Positions 1 to 7,545 of a stretch of 64,000 bases of DNA are shown one piece after another. The position numbers were made by a program, and so were the translations under genes. Below the pieces are notes generated by a model. It saw only the letters and a list, made by a program, of their open reading frames with translations. It did no database searches and had not been told where the DNA came from. Position 1 is the first letter of the stretch; every line of letters begins with the position of its first letter. This stretch comes from Actinoplanes cyaneus. GTDB taxonomy: Bacteria > Actinomycetota > Actinomycetes > Mycobacteriales > Micromonosporaceae. The DNA lies in the NCBI RefSeq assembly GCF_016862095.1, contig NZ_BOMH01000017.1, forward strand, positions 202,580-266,579, in the 5' to 3' direction.

Positions 1-528
1 CGCAAGGCGGAGCTCTCCGCCGACCGCGCCGGCCTGCTCGCCGGGCAGGACCCGGCCGCCTCGCTGCGACTGCTGATGAAGCTGGCCGGTGGCGGCGACC
101 TGTCGCAGATCGACACCACCGCGTTCCTGGAGCAGGCCGCGGAGTACGAGGGCGGCGGCGACATCCGTGACAGCATCCACAAGCTCGGCATGACGGCCTG
201 GAGCACCCACCCGTTCCCGGTGGCGCGCGCCTCCGAGCTGCGCAAGTGGGTCGACTCGGGGGCGTATGCAGCGATTCTCGGCGGCGATTACCCGCACCGC
301 GACTCGGACGGCGACTCGTCGTTCTCCGAGGACGCGAAGGCGGCCGCCAAGTCGTACCGGGAAGATTTCGCGAATTCTCAGGATCCGCTGGTCGGGCTGC
401 TGCGCCGGGTCGGCGACGGCGCGTCGGACATGGCGGGCGCGGCGGCCGGCCGGGCGATGAACTGGGCCAGCGACGCGCGGCGCCGTGCTCGCGGGGACGG
501 CAACGGCGGCGACCCCGAAGCGAGCTGA
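1..528 (+). CDS. M48-family metallopeptidase, C-terminal part
   Basis: The reading frame is open from base 1, so the start lies outside the window. The first visible residues, RKAELSADRAGLL, match the conserved segment of M48 (HtpX/Ste24-like) peptidases that carries the third zinc ligand (Glu) and the following SADRAG. The HEXXH motif would lie upstream and is not visible. The remaining 150 residues are a helical region typical of actinobacterial M48 proteins without a second membrane bundle, ending in a charged Gly/Arg-rich tail. Predicted role: zinc-dependent proteolysis, probably with a chaperone-like quality-control function. The next gene starts 13 bases after the stop. The family call is fairly sure; the substrate is unknown. 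Confidence 0.75.
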   Translation, partial: RKAELSADRAGLLAGQDPAASLRLLMKLAGGGDLSQIDTTAFLEQAAEYEGGGDIRDSIHKLGMTAWSTHPFPVARASELRKWVDSGAYAAILGGDYPHRDSDGDSSFSEDAKAAAKSYREDFANSQDPLVGLLRRVGDGASDMAGAAAGRAMNWASDARRRARGDGNGGDPEAS

Positions 529-541
529 TTACGATCGGGCG

Positions 542-1894
542 ATGAGCCTGACTGAATCCGAGCTGCGCGACACGATCGCGCGGGAGATGCCCGGTGTCCG
601 CGCCGACCTGGAACGGTTGGTGCGGATCCCGGGCATCGCTTTCGAGGGTTTCGACCATTCACACGTGGAGCGTTCCGCCGAAGCGGTCGCCGAGCTGCTG
701 CGGGGCTGTGGCCTGGACACGCAGATCGTGCGGCACGGCGGCCAGCCCGCGGTGATCGGCCGCAAGCCCGCCCCGCCCGGCGCCCCGACGGTGCTGCTCT
801 ACGCGCACCACGACGTGCAGCCGGCCGGCGACCCCGCGCTGTGGGACGGTGATCCGTTCGAGCCGGTCGAGCGGGACGGCCGGCTCTACGGCCGGGGCGC
901 CGCCGACGACAAGGCGGGCGTGATGGCCCACGTGGCAGCGCTGCGCGCCTTCGGCGACCAGCTGCCGGTCGGCGTCGTCGTCTTCGTCGAGGGCGAGGAG
1001 GAGTATGGGTCGGATTCGCTCGACGCGATCATCCAGGCCCACCTGGAGGAGCTGCGCTCCGACGTGATCGTCATCGCCGACTCCGGCAACTGGGACATCG
1101 GCCGGCCCGCGCTGACCACCTCACTGCGCGGCCTGGTCAACCTGTTCGTCGAGGTCAAGGTGCTGAAGAGCGCCGTGCACAGCGGCATGTTCGGCGGTCC
1201 GGTGCCGGATGCGCTGATGGCCCTGGCCCGGCTGCTCAGCACGCTGCACGACGATGACGGCGAGGTCGCGGTCGACGGTCTCGTCGGTCGCGAGGGAGCC
1301 AGCGTCGACTATCCGGAGGACAGGTTCCGCGTCGAGGCCGGGATGCTCGACGGCGTCTCGCTGATCGGCGGCGGCACGATCACCGACCGGATCTGGACCA
1401 AGCCGTCCATCTCGGTGCTGGGCATCGACGCGCCGCGCACGCTGGAGGCCGCCAACGCACTGCAGGCGACCGGCAAAGCCAAGATCAGCGTGCGGGTCGC
1501 TCCGGGCGACGACCCCAAGTCGGTGTTCGCCGCGGTCCGGTCCCACCTGGAGAAGCACGTGCCGTGGGGCGCGCACGTCGAGGTGACCCTGGAGAGTGAC
1601 GGCAACCCGTCGGTCATCGACGCGACCGGCCCCGGCTTCGAGGCCGCCCGGGCCGCGTTCCGTTCCGCCTGGGACGGGGCCGAACCGGTGGACATGGGCG
1701 TCGGTGGATCCATTCCGTTCATCGCCACCTTCCAGGAGCTGTTCCCGAGTGCGACGATCCTGGTCACCGGTGTCGAAGACCCGCACTCCGCGGCACACGG
1801 ACCGAACGAGAGCCTGCACCTGGGCGAGTTCGAGCGGGTCTGTGTCGCCGAGGCGCTGCTGCTCAAGAACGTTGCGGAGACCCTGACGAAGTGA
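542..1894 (+). CDS. M20-family dipeptidase (zinc metallopeptidase)
   Basis: 450 residues beginning MSLTESELRDTIAR. The start chosen is the ATG 13 bases after the preceding stop; an upstream extension would run into that gene. M20 landmarks are present: HHDVQP, with the zinc ligand at His89 and Asp91 at the active site; the bridging aspartate in GAADDKAG (Asp122); and EGEEEYGS with the catalytic base and zinc-binding glutamates near residues 155-158. A lid/dimerisation domain follows, and the final zinc histidine lies in the DPHSAAHGPNE segment. The family hydrolyses dipeptides or N-acyl amino acids in the cytoplasm; exact substrate not predictable. A flavoprotein gene follows after 18 bases in the same direction. 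Confidence 0.9.
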   Translation: MSLTESELRDTIAREMPGVRADLERLVRIPGIAFEGFDHSHVERSAEAVAELLRGCGLDTQIVRHGGQPAVIGRKPAPPGAPTVLLYAHHDVQPAGDPALWDGDPFEPVERDGRLYGRGAADDKAGVMAHVAALRAFGDQLPVGVVVFVEGEEEYGSDSLDAIIQAHLEELRSDVIVIADSGNWDIGRPALTTSLRGLVNLFVEVKVLKSAVHSGMFGGPVPDALMALARLLSTLHDDDGEVAVDGLVGREGASVDYPEDRFRVEAGMLDGVSLIGGGTITDRIWTKPSISVLGIDAPRTLEAANALQATGKAKISVRVAPGDDPKSVFAAVRSHLEKHVPWGAHVEVTLESDGNPSVIDATGPGFEAARAAFRSAWDGAEPVDMGVGGSIPFIATFQELFPSATILVTGVEDPHSAAHGPNESLHLGEFERVCVAEALLLKNVAETLTK

Positions 1895-1912
1895 AGTAGG
1901 ACGGAGTCGCTG

Positions 1913-3391
1913 ATGACCGAGCTGACGTGTGAGGTCCTGGTGGTGGGCGCCGGTCCGACCGGTCTGATGCTCGCCAACTGGCTGACCCGGCTCGGAGTGC
2001 GGGTGCTCGTGGTGGACGGCAAGGACGGCCCCACCCGCGAGTCCCGGGCGCTCGTGGTGCAGGCGCGCAGCCTGGAGATCTACGACCAGCTCGGCATCGG
2101 CGACCAGGTGCTCGACGCCGCTCACCGGGCGGAAGGACTGTCGCCTGGGAGCGGCGCGCGGGTGTTCGGCAGGGTGCCGCTCGGGCCGCTCGGGCGCGGC
2201 GTCACGCCGTACCCCTTCCTGGAAGTTCTCGAACAGAGCCGGAACGAGGAGATCCTCTACGACAATCTGCGCAAACTCGGCGGCGACGTGATCTGGGAGA
2301 CGCCGGTCACCGCGATGGTGCAGGTCGAGGAGGGTGTCGAGGCGAAGGTCGGCAACCACACCGTCCGCGCCCGGTTCTGCGTCGGCTGTGACGGGGCGAG
2401 CTCGGCGGTCCGCAAGGCGCGCCGGATCCCCTTCGAGGGCAGCACCAACGCGCACCGGTTCTACGTGCTCGACGCCGCGGCCGCGGCCGGCCTGGTCGCC
2501 GACTCGGTCAACGTGCGGCCCGGCGGGCGCGAGTTCCTTCTCGCGTTCCCGATGCCCGGTCGCGGCAACTGGCGACTGATCGGCCTGGTCCGCGACGAGG
2601 ACGGCGACGGCACGCTCGACGAGGAGGACGTGCGCGGCCGGCTCCGGGAGATCTTCGCGGTGACCTACGGCGAGGCGCGCTGGTTCGCGACGTACCGGGT
2701 GCACCACAAGGTCGCCGCGGCGTTCCGCGACGGGCCGTTCTTCCTGGCCGGCGATGCCGGTCACGTGCATTCACCGGTCGGCGCGCAGGGCATGAACACC
2801 GGTTTGCAGGATGCGCACAATCTGGCCTTCAAGCTCGCCGACGTGCTGCAGGGGCGGCGCCGGGACTCCTGGCTCGACCGCTACGAGGCGGAGCGCCGAC
2901 CGGTCGCGAAGACCCTGGTCGCCACCACCGACCGGCTCTTCCAGGGGATCACCGACGACCGGCGGGCGACCCGGGCGCTGCGGACCGCCCTGATCCCGGT
3001 GCTCGCGCCGATCGCGACCAGGTTGCTGCCGCGCTCGGCGGGCGGGTCACGCCTGTTCCAGTACATCTCCCAGGTGCGCATCCACTACCCGATCGGGCCC
3101 GACGCGCGGACACCGGACGGCAAGCGGGACCCGGTCGTCGGCCGCCGCCTGCCCTGGACAGGCGGGAACTTCGGGGTGCTGCGCTCCGCCGATTGGCAGA
3201 TCCACGGGTACGGGGGTCTGGAAGGCCCGGAAGCACCCGATCTGGGCCTGCCGGTGCACATCTTCCCGGCCGCCCCGGCGACGTACCTCCAACCGGGTTT
3301 CTTCTATCTCGTGCGCCCGGACGGCTTCGTCGCGGCGCGCGCCGAACCGGCCGACGCGGAGGTCAAGTTCCGGCACGCGATGGCCGTGTGA
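1913..3391 (+). CDS. FAD-dependent aromatic-type monooxygenase
   Basis: 492 residues of the PheA/TfdB class A flavin monooxygenase family. The N-terminal Rossmann dinucleotide motif VLVVGAGPTGLMLAN is near residues 8-22. A second FAD-binding motif, LAGDAGHVHSPVGAQGMN, lies near residues 280-298. These enzymes use NAD(P)H and oxygen to hydroxylate aromatic rings or polyketide-like substrates. The C-terminal third resembles the thioredoxin-like domain of the larger hydroxylases but is short. It probably shares a transcript with the dipeptidase (18-base gap). No biosynthetic cluster surrounds it, so the substrate is unknown. It ends 30 bases before the next start codon. Confidence 0.85.
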   Translation: MTELTCEVLVVGAGPTGLMLANWLTRLGVRVLVVDGKDGPTRESRALVVQARSLEIYDQLGIGDQVLDAAHRAEGLSPGSGARVFGRVPLGPLGRGVTPYPFLEVLEQSRNEEILYDNLRKLGGDVIWETPVTAMVQVEEGVEAKVGNHTVRARFCVGCDGASSAVRKARRIPFEGSTNAHRFYVLDAAAAAGLVADSVNVRPGGREFLLAFPMPGRGNWRLIGLVRDEDGDGTLDEEDVRGRLREIFAVTYGEARWFATYRVHHKVAAAFRDGPFFLAGDAGHVHSPVGAQGMNTGLQDAHNLAFKLADVLQGRRRDSWLDRYEAERRPVAKTLVATTDRLFQGITDDRRATRALRTALIPVLAPIATRLLPRSAGGSRLFQYISQVRIHYPIGPDARTPDGKRDPVVGRRLPWTGGNFGVLRSADWQIHGYGGLEGPEAPDLGLPVHIFPAAPATYLQPGFFYLVRPDGFVAARAEPADAEVKFRHAMAV

Positions 3392-3430
3392 TCGGCAGTC
3401 GATCCTGTTAGGATTCGAACATGCGTTCGA
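3392..3430 (+). promoter_or_regulatory. SOS box (LexA type) fused to a PafBC-like promoter
   Basis: Bases 3415-3430 read tcgaacatgcgttcga and match the Gram-positive/actinobacterial LexA consensus CGAACRNRYGTTYG at every position. The ATG of the next gene is the ATG in the middle of the operator. A -10 hexamer TAGGAT (3409-3414) ends six bases before that ATG, so the transcript is probably leaderless. TCGGCAGTC (3392-3400), exactly eight bases before the -10, matches six of nine positions of the RecA-independent DNA-damage element tTGTCRGtg-N8-TAnnnT recognised by PafBC. The LexA match is strong; the PafBC match is suggestive. Confidence 0.7.
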
Positions 3431-3729
3431 TAACTGCTGTTCCTGCAGGCGGTGGTGGGTCCAGCTTCGCGGCCCGGGCCAAGCCGACCGGCCCGCGTGC
3501 CACAGTGGATCGGCTTCGGACTCGCGATCGGATCGAGTCGATCGCACGGCTTCGCGCCGCGGTCCGGGCCCTGGGGGACGTCGACGTCTCCGGGTGGGAC
3601 GACTCCACCCTCACCGAGCATCTCGACGACCTCTCCCGGGCGCTGTGCGGGCTCGACGCCGAGCTGTCCCGCGTCGCCGAGTCCGTCCGGGCCCGCGGCT
3701 TCCGCATCGACGAGCCCCTGGCAGCCTAA
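3421..3729 (+). CDS. Small DNA-damage-regulated protein, unknown function
   Basis: 102 residues, start MRSITAVPAGGGG. There is no Shine-Dalgarno sequence; the ATG sits inside a perfect SOS box six bases after a -10 hexamer, which points to a leaderless, LexA-controlled mRNA. The protein has a low-complexity Gly/Ser/Ala N-terminus (about 25 residues), then a basic helix (RLRTRDRIESIARLRAAVRAL) and a second amphipathic helix near residues 60-95 (LTEHLDDLSRALCGLDAELSRV), which could form a helical hairpin or coiled coil. It has no signal peptide, membrane segment or motif I recognise. I cannot name a function; regulation by DNA damage is the only supported clue. It stands alone, followed by a repeat-rich spacer. 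Confidence 0.65.
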   Translation: MRSITAVPAGGGGSSFAARAKPTGPRATVDRLRTRDRIESIARLRAAVRALGDVDVSGWDDSTLTEHLDDLSRALCGLDAELSRVAESVRARGFRIDEPLAA

Positions 3730-3743
3730 AATCAAGATCACAT

Positions 3744-3801
3744 TCTTCATTGCCTGCCTCCGCTGTGGTCCGGATCGTCGCTCCCGCGGGGACCCTTCCG
3801 G
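3744..3801. repeat. 58-bp intergenic module, copy A
   Basis: Identical over 58 bases to 22178-22235. It starts tcttcattgcctgcc and ends gggacccttccgg. Weaker similarity continues about 100 bases downstream (blocks around gcagggccg, cggcccagaacgc and gcacggtca). Both copies begin within 40 bases of the stop codon of a plus-strand gene and are followed by a palindrome of the same family. Confidence 0.85.
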
Positions 3802-3996
3802 TCTGAGCAGGGCCGTGGCCGGCCCAGAACGCTCAGCCCGAAAGGGTGATCTCCGTGGGGGGCACGGTCAAGGCCAAACCCCGGTCGGCGTTCGCCGTTC
3901 GTCCGGGCTGATGCTGTCGAGGGCCCGGGCCCGGACGGTTCCGCCGATCGGAGTCCGCGACGAGGCCGGTGGGCACGGCAGCGGCGCGCTCGCTCT

Positions 3997-4055
3997 TCCG
4001 GCTGGTTGTCATGGGCGTTATGAGGCACGAATAACGCCCATGACAACCAGCCGGA
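3997..4055. repeat. Dispersed palindrome, copy 1 (25-bp arms)
   Basis: Perfect inverted repeat: arm 3997-4021, nine-base loop gaggcacga (4022-4030), arm 4031-4055. The core arm reads ggttgtcatgggcgttat. It would form a very stable hairpin on either strand. Relative to copies 2 and 3, one position differs in both arms (ttGtc/gaCaa versus ttCtc/gaGaa), a compensatory change that keeps the pairing. Confidence 0.9.
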
Positions 4056-4082
4056 CCCGCAACCCGCGCCGCTGCCTGGGGC

Positions 4083-4245
4083 CGGAGCGGACTCGCGCTC
4101 CGCGTCGGCCGGAGCGGGACTCGCGGCCGGCATTGGCAGGAGCGGGGCTGGCGCCCCGCGTCGGGCGGAGCGGGGCTGGCGCCCCGCGTCGGGCGGAGCG
4201 GGGCTCGCGGCCTGCGTCGGGCGGAGCGGGGCTCGTGGCCCGGAT
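4083..4245. repeat. Degenerate tandem repeat, six units of about 28 bp
   Basis: Units based on cggagcggggctggcgcccc followed by gcgtcggg. The central two are identical; the outer ones diverge in the middle. It lies between palindrome copy 1 and the ligase start. No coding capacity is evident. Confidence 0.75.
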
Positions 4246-4341
4246 CGTATGTGGGCTGCGGGTGGCGTTGCCGGTGCAGGGACGGGGGATGGTGGTGCGG
4301 AGGGGCACCGGGCGGGCGCAGCTGCTGTCAGGATGGGGTTC

Positions 4342-5904
4342 GTGCGGTTCACTGACATTGCCGCCACCTCGGCCGCGGTCGCCGCGACCGGTGGGCGGAA
4401 GGCGAAGATCGAGCTGCTGGCCGGCGCGCTGCGACAGCTCGAGCCGGACGAGATCGCGGCCGGCTCGGCGTTCCTCGCCGGCGAGCTGCGGCAACGGCAG
4501 ACCGGGGTGGGCTACGCCGGGCTGCGGAACCGGCCCGCGCCGGCGGCCGAGCCGTCACTGACCGTCGCCGGGGTCGACGCCGCGATCGCCGAGATCGCGA
4601 CGGTGGCCGGCACCGGGTCGCAGGCGCGGCGGCGGGAGTTGCTCGGGGCGCTGTTCGGGGCGGCCACCGCGGACGAGCAGCGGCTGCTGGTCGGGCTCTT
4701 CGGCGGGGAGTTGCGGCAGGGCGCGCAGGCCGGTCTGCTGGCCGAGGCGATCGCGGTCGCCGCGCAGGTGCCGGTCACCGCCGTACGCCGGGCACTGCTC
4801 CTGTCGGGTGACCTGAAGCAGGTCGCCGTGGCGGCCCTGGCCGGCGGCTCGGCCGCGCTCGCGGAGATCCGGCTGACCGTCGGCATCCCGCTCACCCCGA
4901 TGCTCGCCCAGAGCGCCCCCGACGTCGGCGCGGCGCTGCTGGCCACCGGCGCGCCCGCGGTCGTCGACACGAAGCTCGACGGGATCCGGATCCAGGTGCA
5001 CCGATCCGGCGACGAGGTGGCCGTCTTCACCCGCAGCCTGGACGAGATCACCGAGCGGCTCCCCGAGGTGGTGGCCTCGGTCCGCGCGTTGCCGCTGCGC
5101 GAGGTGGTGCTGGACGGCGAGGCCATGGCGCTCGACGAGCGGGGGCGGCCGCGCCCGTTCCAGGAGACGTCGAGCCGGGCCGCGACGCGCGCCGGCGGAA
5201 AGGGCGGCGCCGGGCGGAGGAGCGGCGCCGACGGGAAGGGTGCCGAGGGGCCGAGCCTGGTGCCGTACTTCTTCGACCTTCTGCATCTGGACGGCACGGA
5301 TCTGCTCGACGAGCCGGGGCGGGTGCGCTGGGCAGCTCTCGCCGACGCGCTGCCGGCCGAGCTGATCGTCGGGCGGACGACGGTCGAGACGGAGGAGCAG
5401 GCCGCCGCCGTGTTCGCCGCCGCCGTCGGTGCGGGGCAGGAGGGCGTTGTCGTCAAAGCTCCCGACGCGCCGTACGACGTGGGCCGCCGCGGCTCGGCGT
5501 GGGTGAAGGTCAAGCCCCGGCACACTCTCGACCTGGTCGTTCTCGCCGTCGAGTGGGGGCACGGGCGGCGCCGCGGCTGGCTGTCGAACCTGCACCTGGG
5601 CGCGCGGGATCCGGAGTCCGGCGGGTTCGTGATGCTCGGCAAGACGTTCAAGGGGCTCACCGACGAGCTGCTGCGCTGGCAGACCGAACGCTTCAAGGAG
5701 CTGGCGGTCGAGGACAACGGCTGGGTGGTGCGGGTGCGCCCGGAACAGGTGGTGGAGATCGCGTTCGACGGGGTGCAGACGTCGCCGCGCTATCCGGGTG
5801 GGGTGGCGCTGCGGTTCGCCAGGGTGCTGCGCTATCGCGAGGACAAGACCGCGGCGGAGGCGGACACCATCGACGCCGTCCGGGCGATCGGCGGCACGTT
5901 ATAG
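4342..5904 (+). CDS. lig: ATP-dependent DNA ligase (LigB-like)
   Basis: 520 residues from a GTG start giving MRFTDIAATSAAVAAT, the usual N-terminus of actinobacterial ATP-dependent ligases; an AGGATGGGG-like ribosome-binding site lies seven bases upstream. An ATG nine bases earlier (4333) is the alternative. An N-terminal helical DNA-binding domain (about 1-200) precedes the adenylation domain with the nucleotidyl lysine in DTKLDGIRI; VLDGEAMAL and EGVVVK are later motifs, and an OB fold ends the protein. It seals nicks using ATP and is separate from the essential NAD-dependent LigA; mycobacterial LigB is a close analogue of similar length. A Gly/Lys-rich linker near residues 285-305 is unusual. 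It overlaps the convergent downstream gene by six bases. Confidence 0.9.
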   Translation: MRFTDIAATSAAVAATGGRKAKIELLAGALRQLEPDEIAAGSAFLAGELRQRQTGVGYAGLRNRPAPAAEPSLTVAGVDAAIAEIATVAGTGSQARRRELLGALFGAATADEQRLLVGLFGGELRQGAQAGLLAEAIAVAAQVPVTAVRRALLLSGDLKQVAVAALAGGSAALAEIRLTVGIPLTPMLAQSAPDVGAALLATGAPAVVDTKLDGIRIQVHRSGDEVAVFTRSLDEITERLPEVVASVRALPLREVVLDGEAMALDERGRPRPFQETSSRAATRAGGKGGAGRRSGADGKGAEGPSLVPYFFDLLHLDGTDLLDEPGRVRWAALADALPAELIVGRTTVETEEQAAAVFAAAVGAGQEGVVVKAPDAPYDVGRRGSAWVKVKPRHTLDLVVLAVEWGHGRRRGWLSNLHLGARDPESGGFVMLGKTFKGLTDELLRWQTERFKELAVEDNGWVVRVRPEQVVEIAFDGVQTSPRYPGGVALRFARVLRYREDKTAAEADTIDAVRAIGGTL

Positions 5905-6426
5905 GGCGGCCAGGCTGCGTACGTAATTGACCTGCTGATTGATGGTGACCACATCGTCCTCGTGGTCGACCGGGATGCGGGCCACATACTGCTGGGGGCC
6001 GCTGGTCAGGGTGACCGTGACAGTGCCCTGCGGCGGCGACTCCTTGATCAGCAGGAGCAGCAGGCTGAGCCCGAACGTGCAGACCGCCAGGCCGAACCCG
6101 GCGATCTTGGCCCAGAGCGGGGTGCGGCGCTGGGTGACCCAGAACTCGTTGACCTGCCAGCGGGAGCCCGCGAGCGGGAAGTCGCCGACCGGGGTGCGGA
6201 TCGTCGACGAGGTGATCTCGATCTCGGCGATCCGGACGATGACCGGCCCGGACGCGACCGGCGGGGGACCGCCCGGAACCTGCGAGGGAACCGGCGGGAC
6301 CTGCGACGTCACGGGTGGGACCGGTGGGACCTGTGGCGGGACCGGCGGGATGCCGGCGGGTGACGGCGTGGGGACACCCGGAGCCGGCGCGGGGGTGCCC
6401 CAGGGATCGTCCGGCGGGAAGGTCAT
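5899..6426 (-). CDS. Proline-rich membrane protein of unknown function
   Basis: 175 residues starting MTFPPDDPWGTPAP. I chose the ATG ten bases after the SURF1 stop; the frame is open further upstream but that sequence lies inside the SURF1 gene. Residues 1-65 are almost entirely Pro/Val/Gly/Gln (PPVPPQVPPVPPV), probably an unstructured cytoplasmic arm. A small beta-rich segment follows (IVRIAEIEITSSTIRTPVGDFPL), then a hydrophobic stretch near 120-140 (IAGFGLAVCTFGLSLLLLLI) as a single membrane span, and a short C-terminal domain. DUF6232-type actinobacterial proteins look similar, but I am not certain of the family. Probably transcribed with the SURF1 gene. Confidence 0.65.
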   Translation of the reverse strand: MTFPPDDPWGTPAPAPGVPTPSPAGIPPVPPQVPPVPPVTSQVPPVPSQVPGGPPPVASGPVIVRIAEIEITSSTIRTPVGDFPLAGSRWQVNEFWVTQRRTPLWAKIAGFGLAVCTFGLSLLLLLIKESPPQGTVTVTLTSGPQQYVARIPVDHEDDVVTINQQVNYVRSLAAL

Positions 6427-6436
6427 GCCCGGGACA

Positions 6437-7435
6437 TTAATCGGCGCCGTTCTGCGCGGCGAGACGACGGTCCGCTTCCTCGACGCGATCCCCCGATTTC
6501 GCGGCTTTCCTGGCGGCGCGGGCGGCGGCCCGAGCAGCGGCCCGCTGGTCGGCCTCCTCGACGCGGTCGCGCGGCTTGGACCGGGCGGCACGCTGATCCT
6601 GCGACCGGGCGGCCGGCTGGTCCTGCGGCTGGGCGGCCGGCGCGGGCGCGTCGACCGGTGTGGGCTGCTCGTCCGACGGCTGGTTCTCGCCGCGCGCCTC
6701 ACGCCGTGCCTGGAAGCCGAAGAGCACCAGTGCCATCACCGCGAACAGCCACCACTGAACCGCATACCCCCCGTTCTGCCAGGCGTCCTCGTGATCGATC
6801 GGGATCCGGGAGAAGGCCGGGTCGCCGGCCGGCGTCTGCTCGGTGAGCAGCACGTACGCCCCGTACAGGGGAAATGGCAGGTCCTGCGCGAGTTTCGGGA
6901 GACTGACCCGGCGGGTGTCCAGCCGGCCGTCACGTCGCTCGATGGGGGCAGGTCGACTTTCCGACAGGTGCACCTGTCCGACAACGGTCACCTCGCCGCT
7001 CGGCGCGGCCGGAGCCTGCGGGGCCGCCAGCGCCCCGGCCCCCGCGGGGGGCACCCAGCCCCGGTCGACCAGGACCGTCGTCCCATCGGCGAGCACCAGT
7101 GGCGTGAGGATCTCGAAACCCACCTCGCCGTTCACCGTGCGGCCCCGCGCCTGGATCTCGTGCGACGGGTCGTAACGCCCGGTCACCGTCACCTTTGTCC
7201 AGGCCAGGGCCTTACCGGGGGACGCGCCCGGCGTGCCCTGGGCGGTCGGCGCGGCGAGCACCGAGGTGAGCGGGACGGCCGGGGCCGAGTCCGCCGCGTC
7301 GATCCGGACGTTGATGTCGTGGCGCTCGTGGTACCGGCGGAGCTGCCAGTTGCCGAGCATCACCATGATCACTGAGGCGACCACGGCCAGGACGGCAGCG
7401 GTCAGCCAGCGGGGTGTCAGCAGGAACCGGTACAC
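6437..7435 (-). CDS. SURF1-family cytochrome oxidase assembly protein
   Basis: 332 residues. The N-terminus MYRFLLTPRWLTAAVLAVVAS begins a membrane helix and is followed by MLGNWQLRRYHERHD, the conserved WQL(R) segment of SURF1/Shy1. The soluble domain includes LVDRGWVP, a hallmark, and a second helix near residues 235-250 (WWLFAVMALVLFGF) closes the SURF1 fold. The family helps insert haem a into the catalytic subunit of aa3-type oxidase. About 80 extra C-terminal residues are highly charged Ala/Arg/Glu/Gln with an internal duplication (RDRVEEADQR and GDRVEEADRR). No oxidase subunits are nearby. Divergent from the CobB-like gene. Confidence 0.85.
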   Translation of the reverse strand: MYRFLLTPRWLTAAVLAVVASVIMVMLGNWQLRRYHERHDINVRIDAADSAPAVPLTSVLAAPTAQGTPGASPGKALAWTKVTVTGRYDPSHEIQARGRTVNGEVGFEILTPLVLADGTTVLVDRGWVPPAGAGALAAPQAPAAPSGEVTVVGQVHLSESRPAPIERRDGRLDTRRVSLPKLAQDLPFPLYGAYVLLTEQTPAGDPAFSRIPIDHEDAWQNGGYAVQWWLFAVMALVLFGFQARREARGENQPSDEQPTPVDAPAPAAQPQDQPAARSQDQRAARSKPRDRVEEADQRAAARAAARAARKAAKSGDRVEEADRRLAAQNGAD

Positions 7436-7463
7436 CCCCCGAGGCTACCCGGCGTGTCGGCAG

Positions 7464-7503
7464 TGGCCGCCGGAGCCGGGTACTGTGCGAACTCCGGCGG
7501 CCA
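7464..7503. repeat. 12-bp inverted repeat between SURF1 and cobB-like genes
   Basis: tggccgccggag (7464-7475) pairs perfectly with ctccggcggcca (7492-7503) around a 16-base loop. It lies in the 110-base divergent intergenic region. It could be an operator or leader hairpin for either gene. I found no conserved cobalamin-riboswitch core here. Confidence 0.55.
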
Positions 7504-7545
7504 TTAGCACGTGACCGCGGGTCCGCGAAACCACCGGGGGATATC

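Larger units (their letters stand above)
3730..4341. other. Repeat-rich intergenic region, no gene
   Basis: About 610 bases between the SOS-box gene and the ligase. It contains, in order, a 58-bp module repeated exactly at 22178-22235, a poorly conserved stretch that still aligns with the second copy, a 25-bp-arm palindrome at 3997-4055, and six degenerate 28-bp tandem units. The open frames crossing it owe their length to base composition; none has a convincing ribosome-binding site and their translations are Arg/Pro/Ala-rich. Confidence 0.7.

Noticed and set aside
3731..4341. Ligase or hypothetical proteins reading through the repeat region
   Set aside because: Frames cross the palindrome and tandem units; translations are Arg/Pro/Ala-rich and the ligase N-terminus fits the GTG at 4342.
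7436..7545. Cobalamin riboswitch upstream of the cobB-like gene
   Set aside because: Only 110 bases are available and I see neither a B12 box (AGYCAGGAYACCTGCC-like) nor the conserved core; only a simple 12-bp hairpin.
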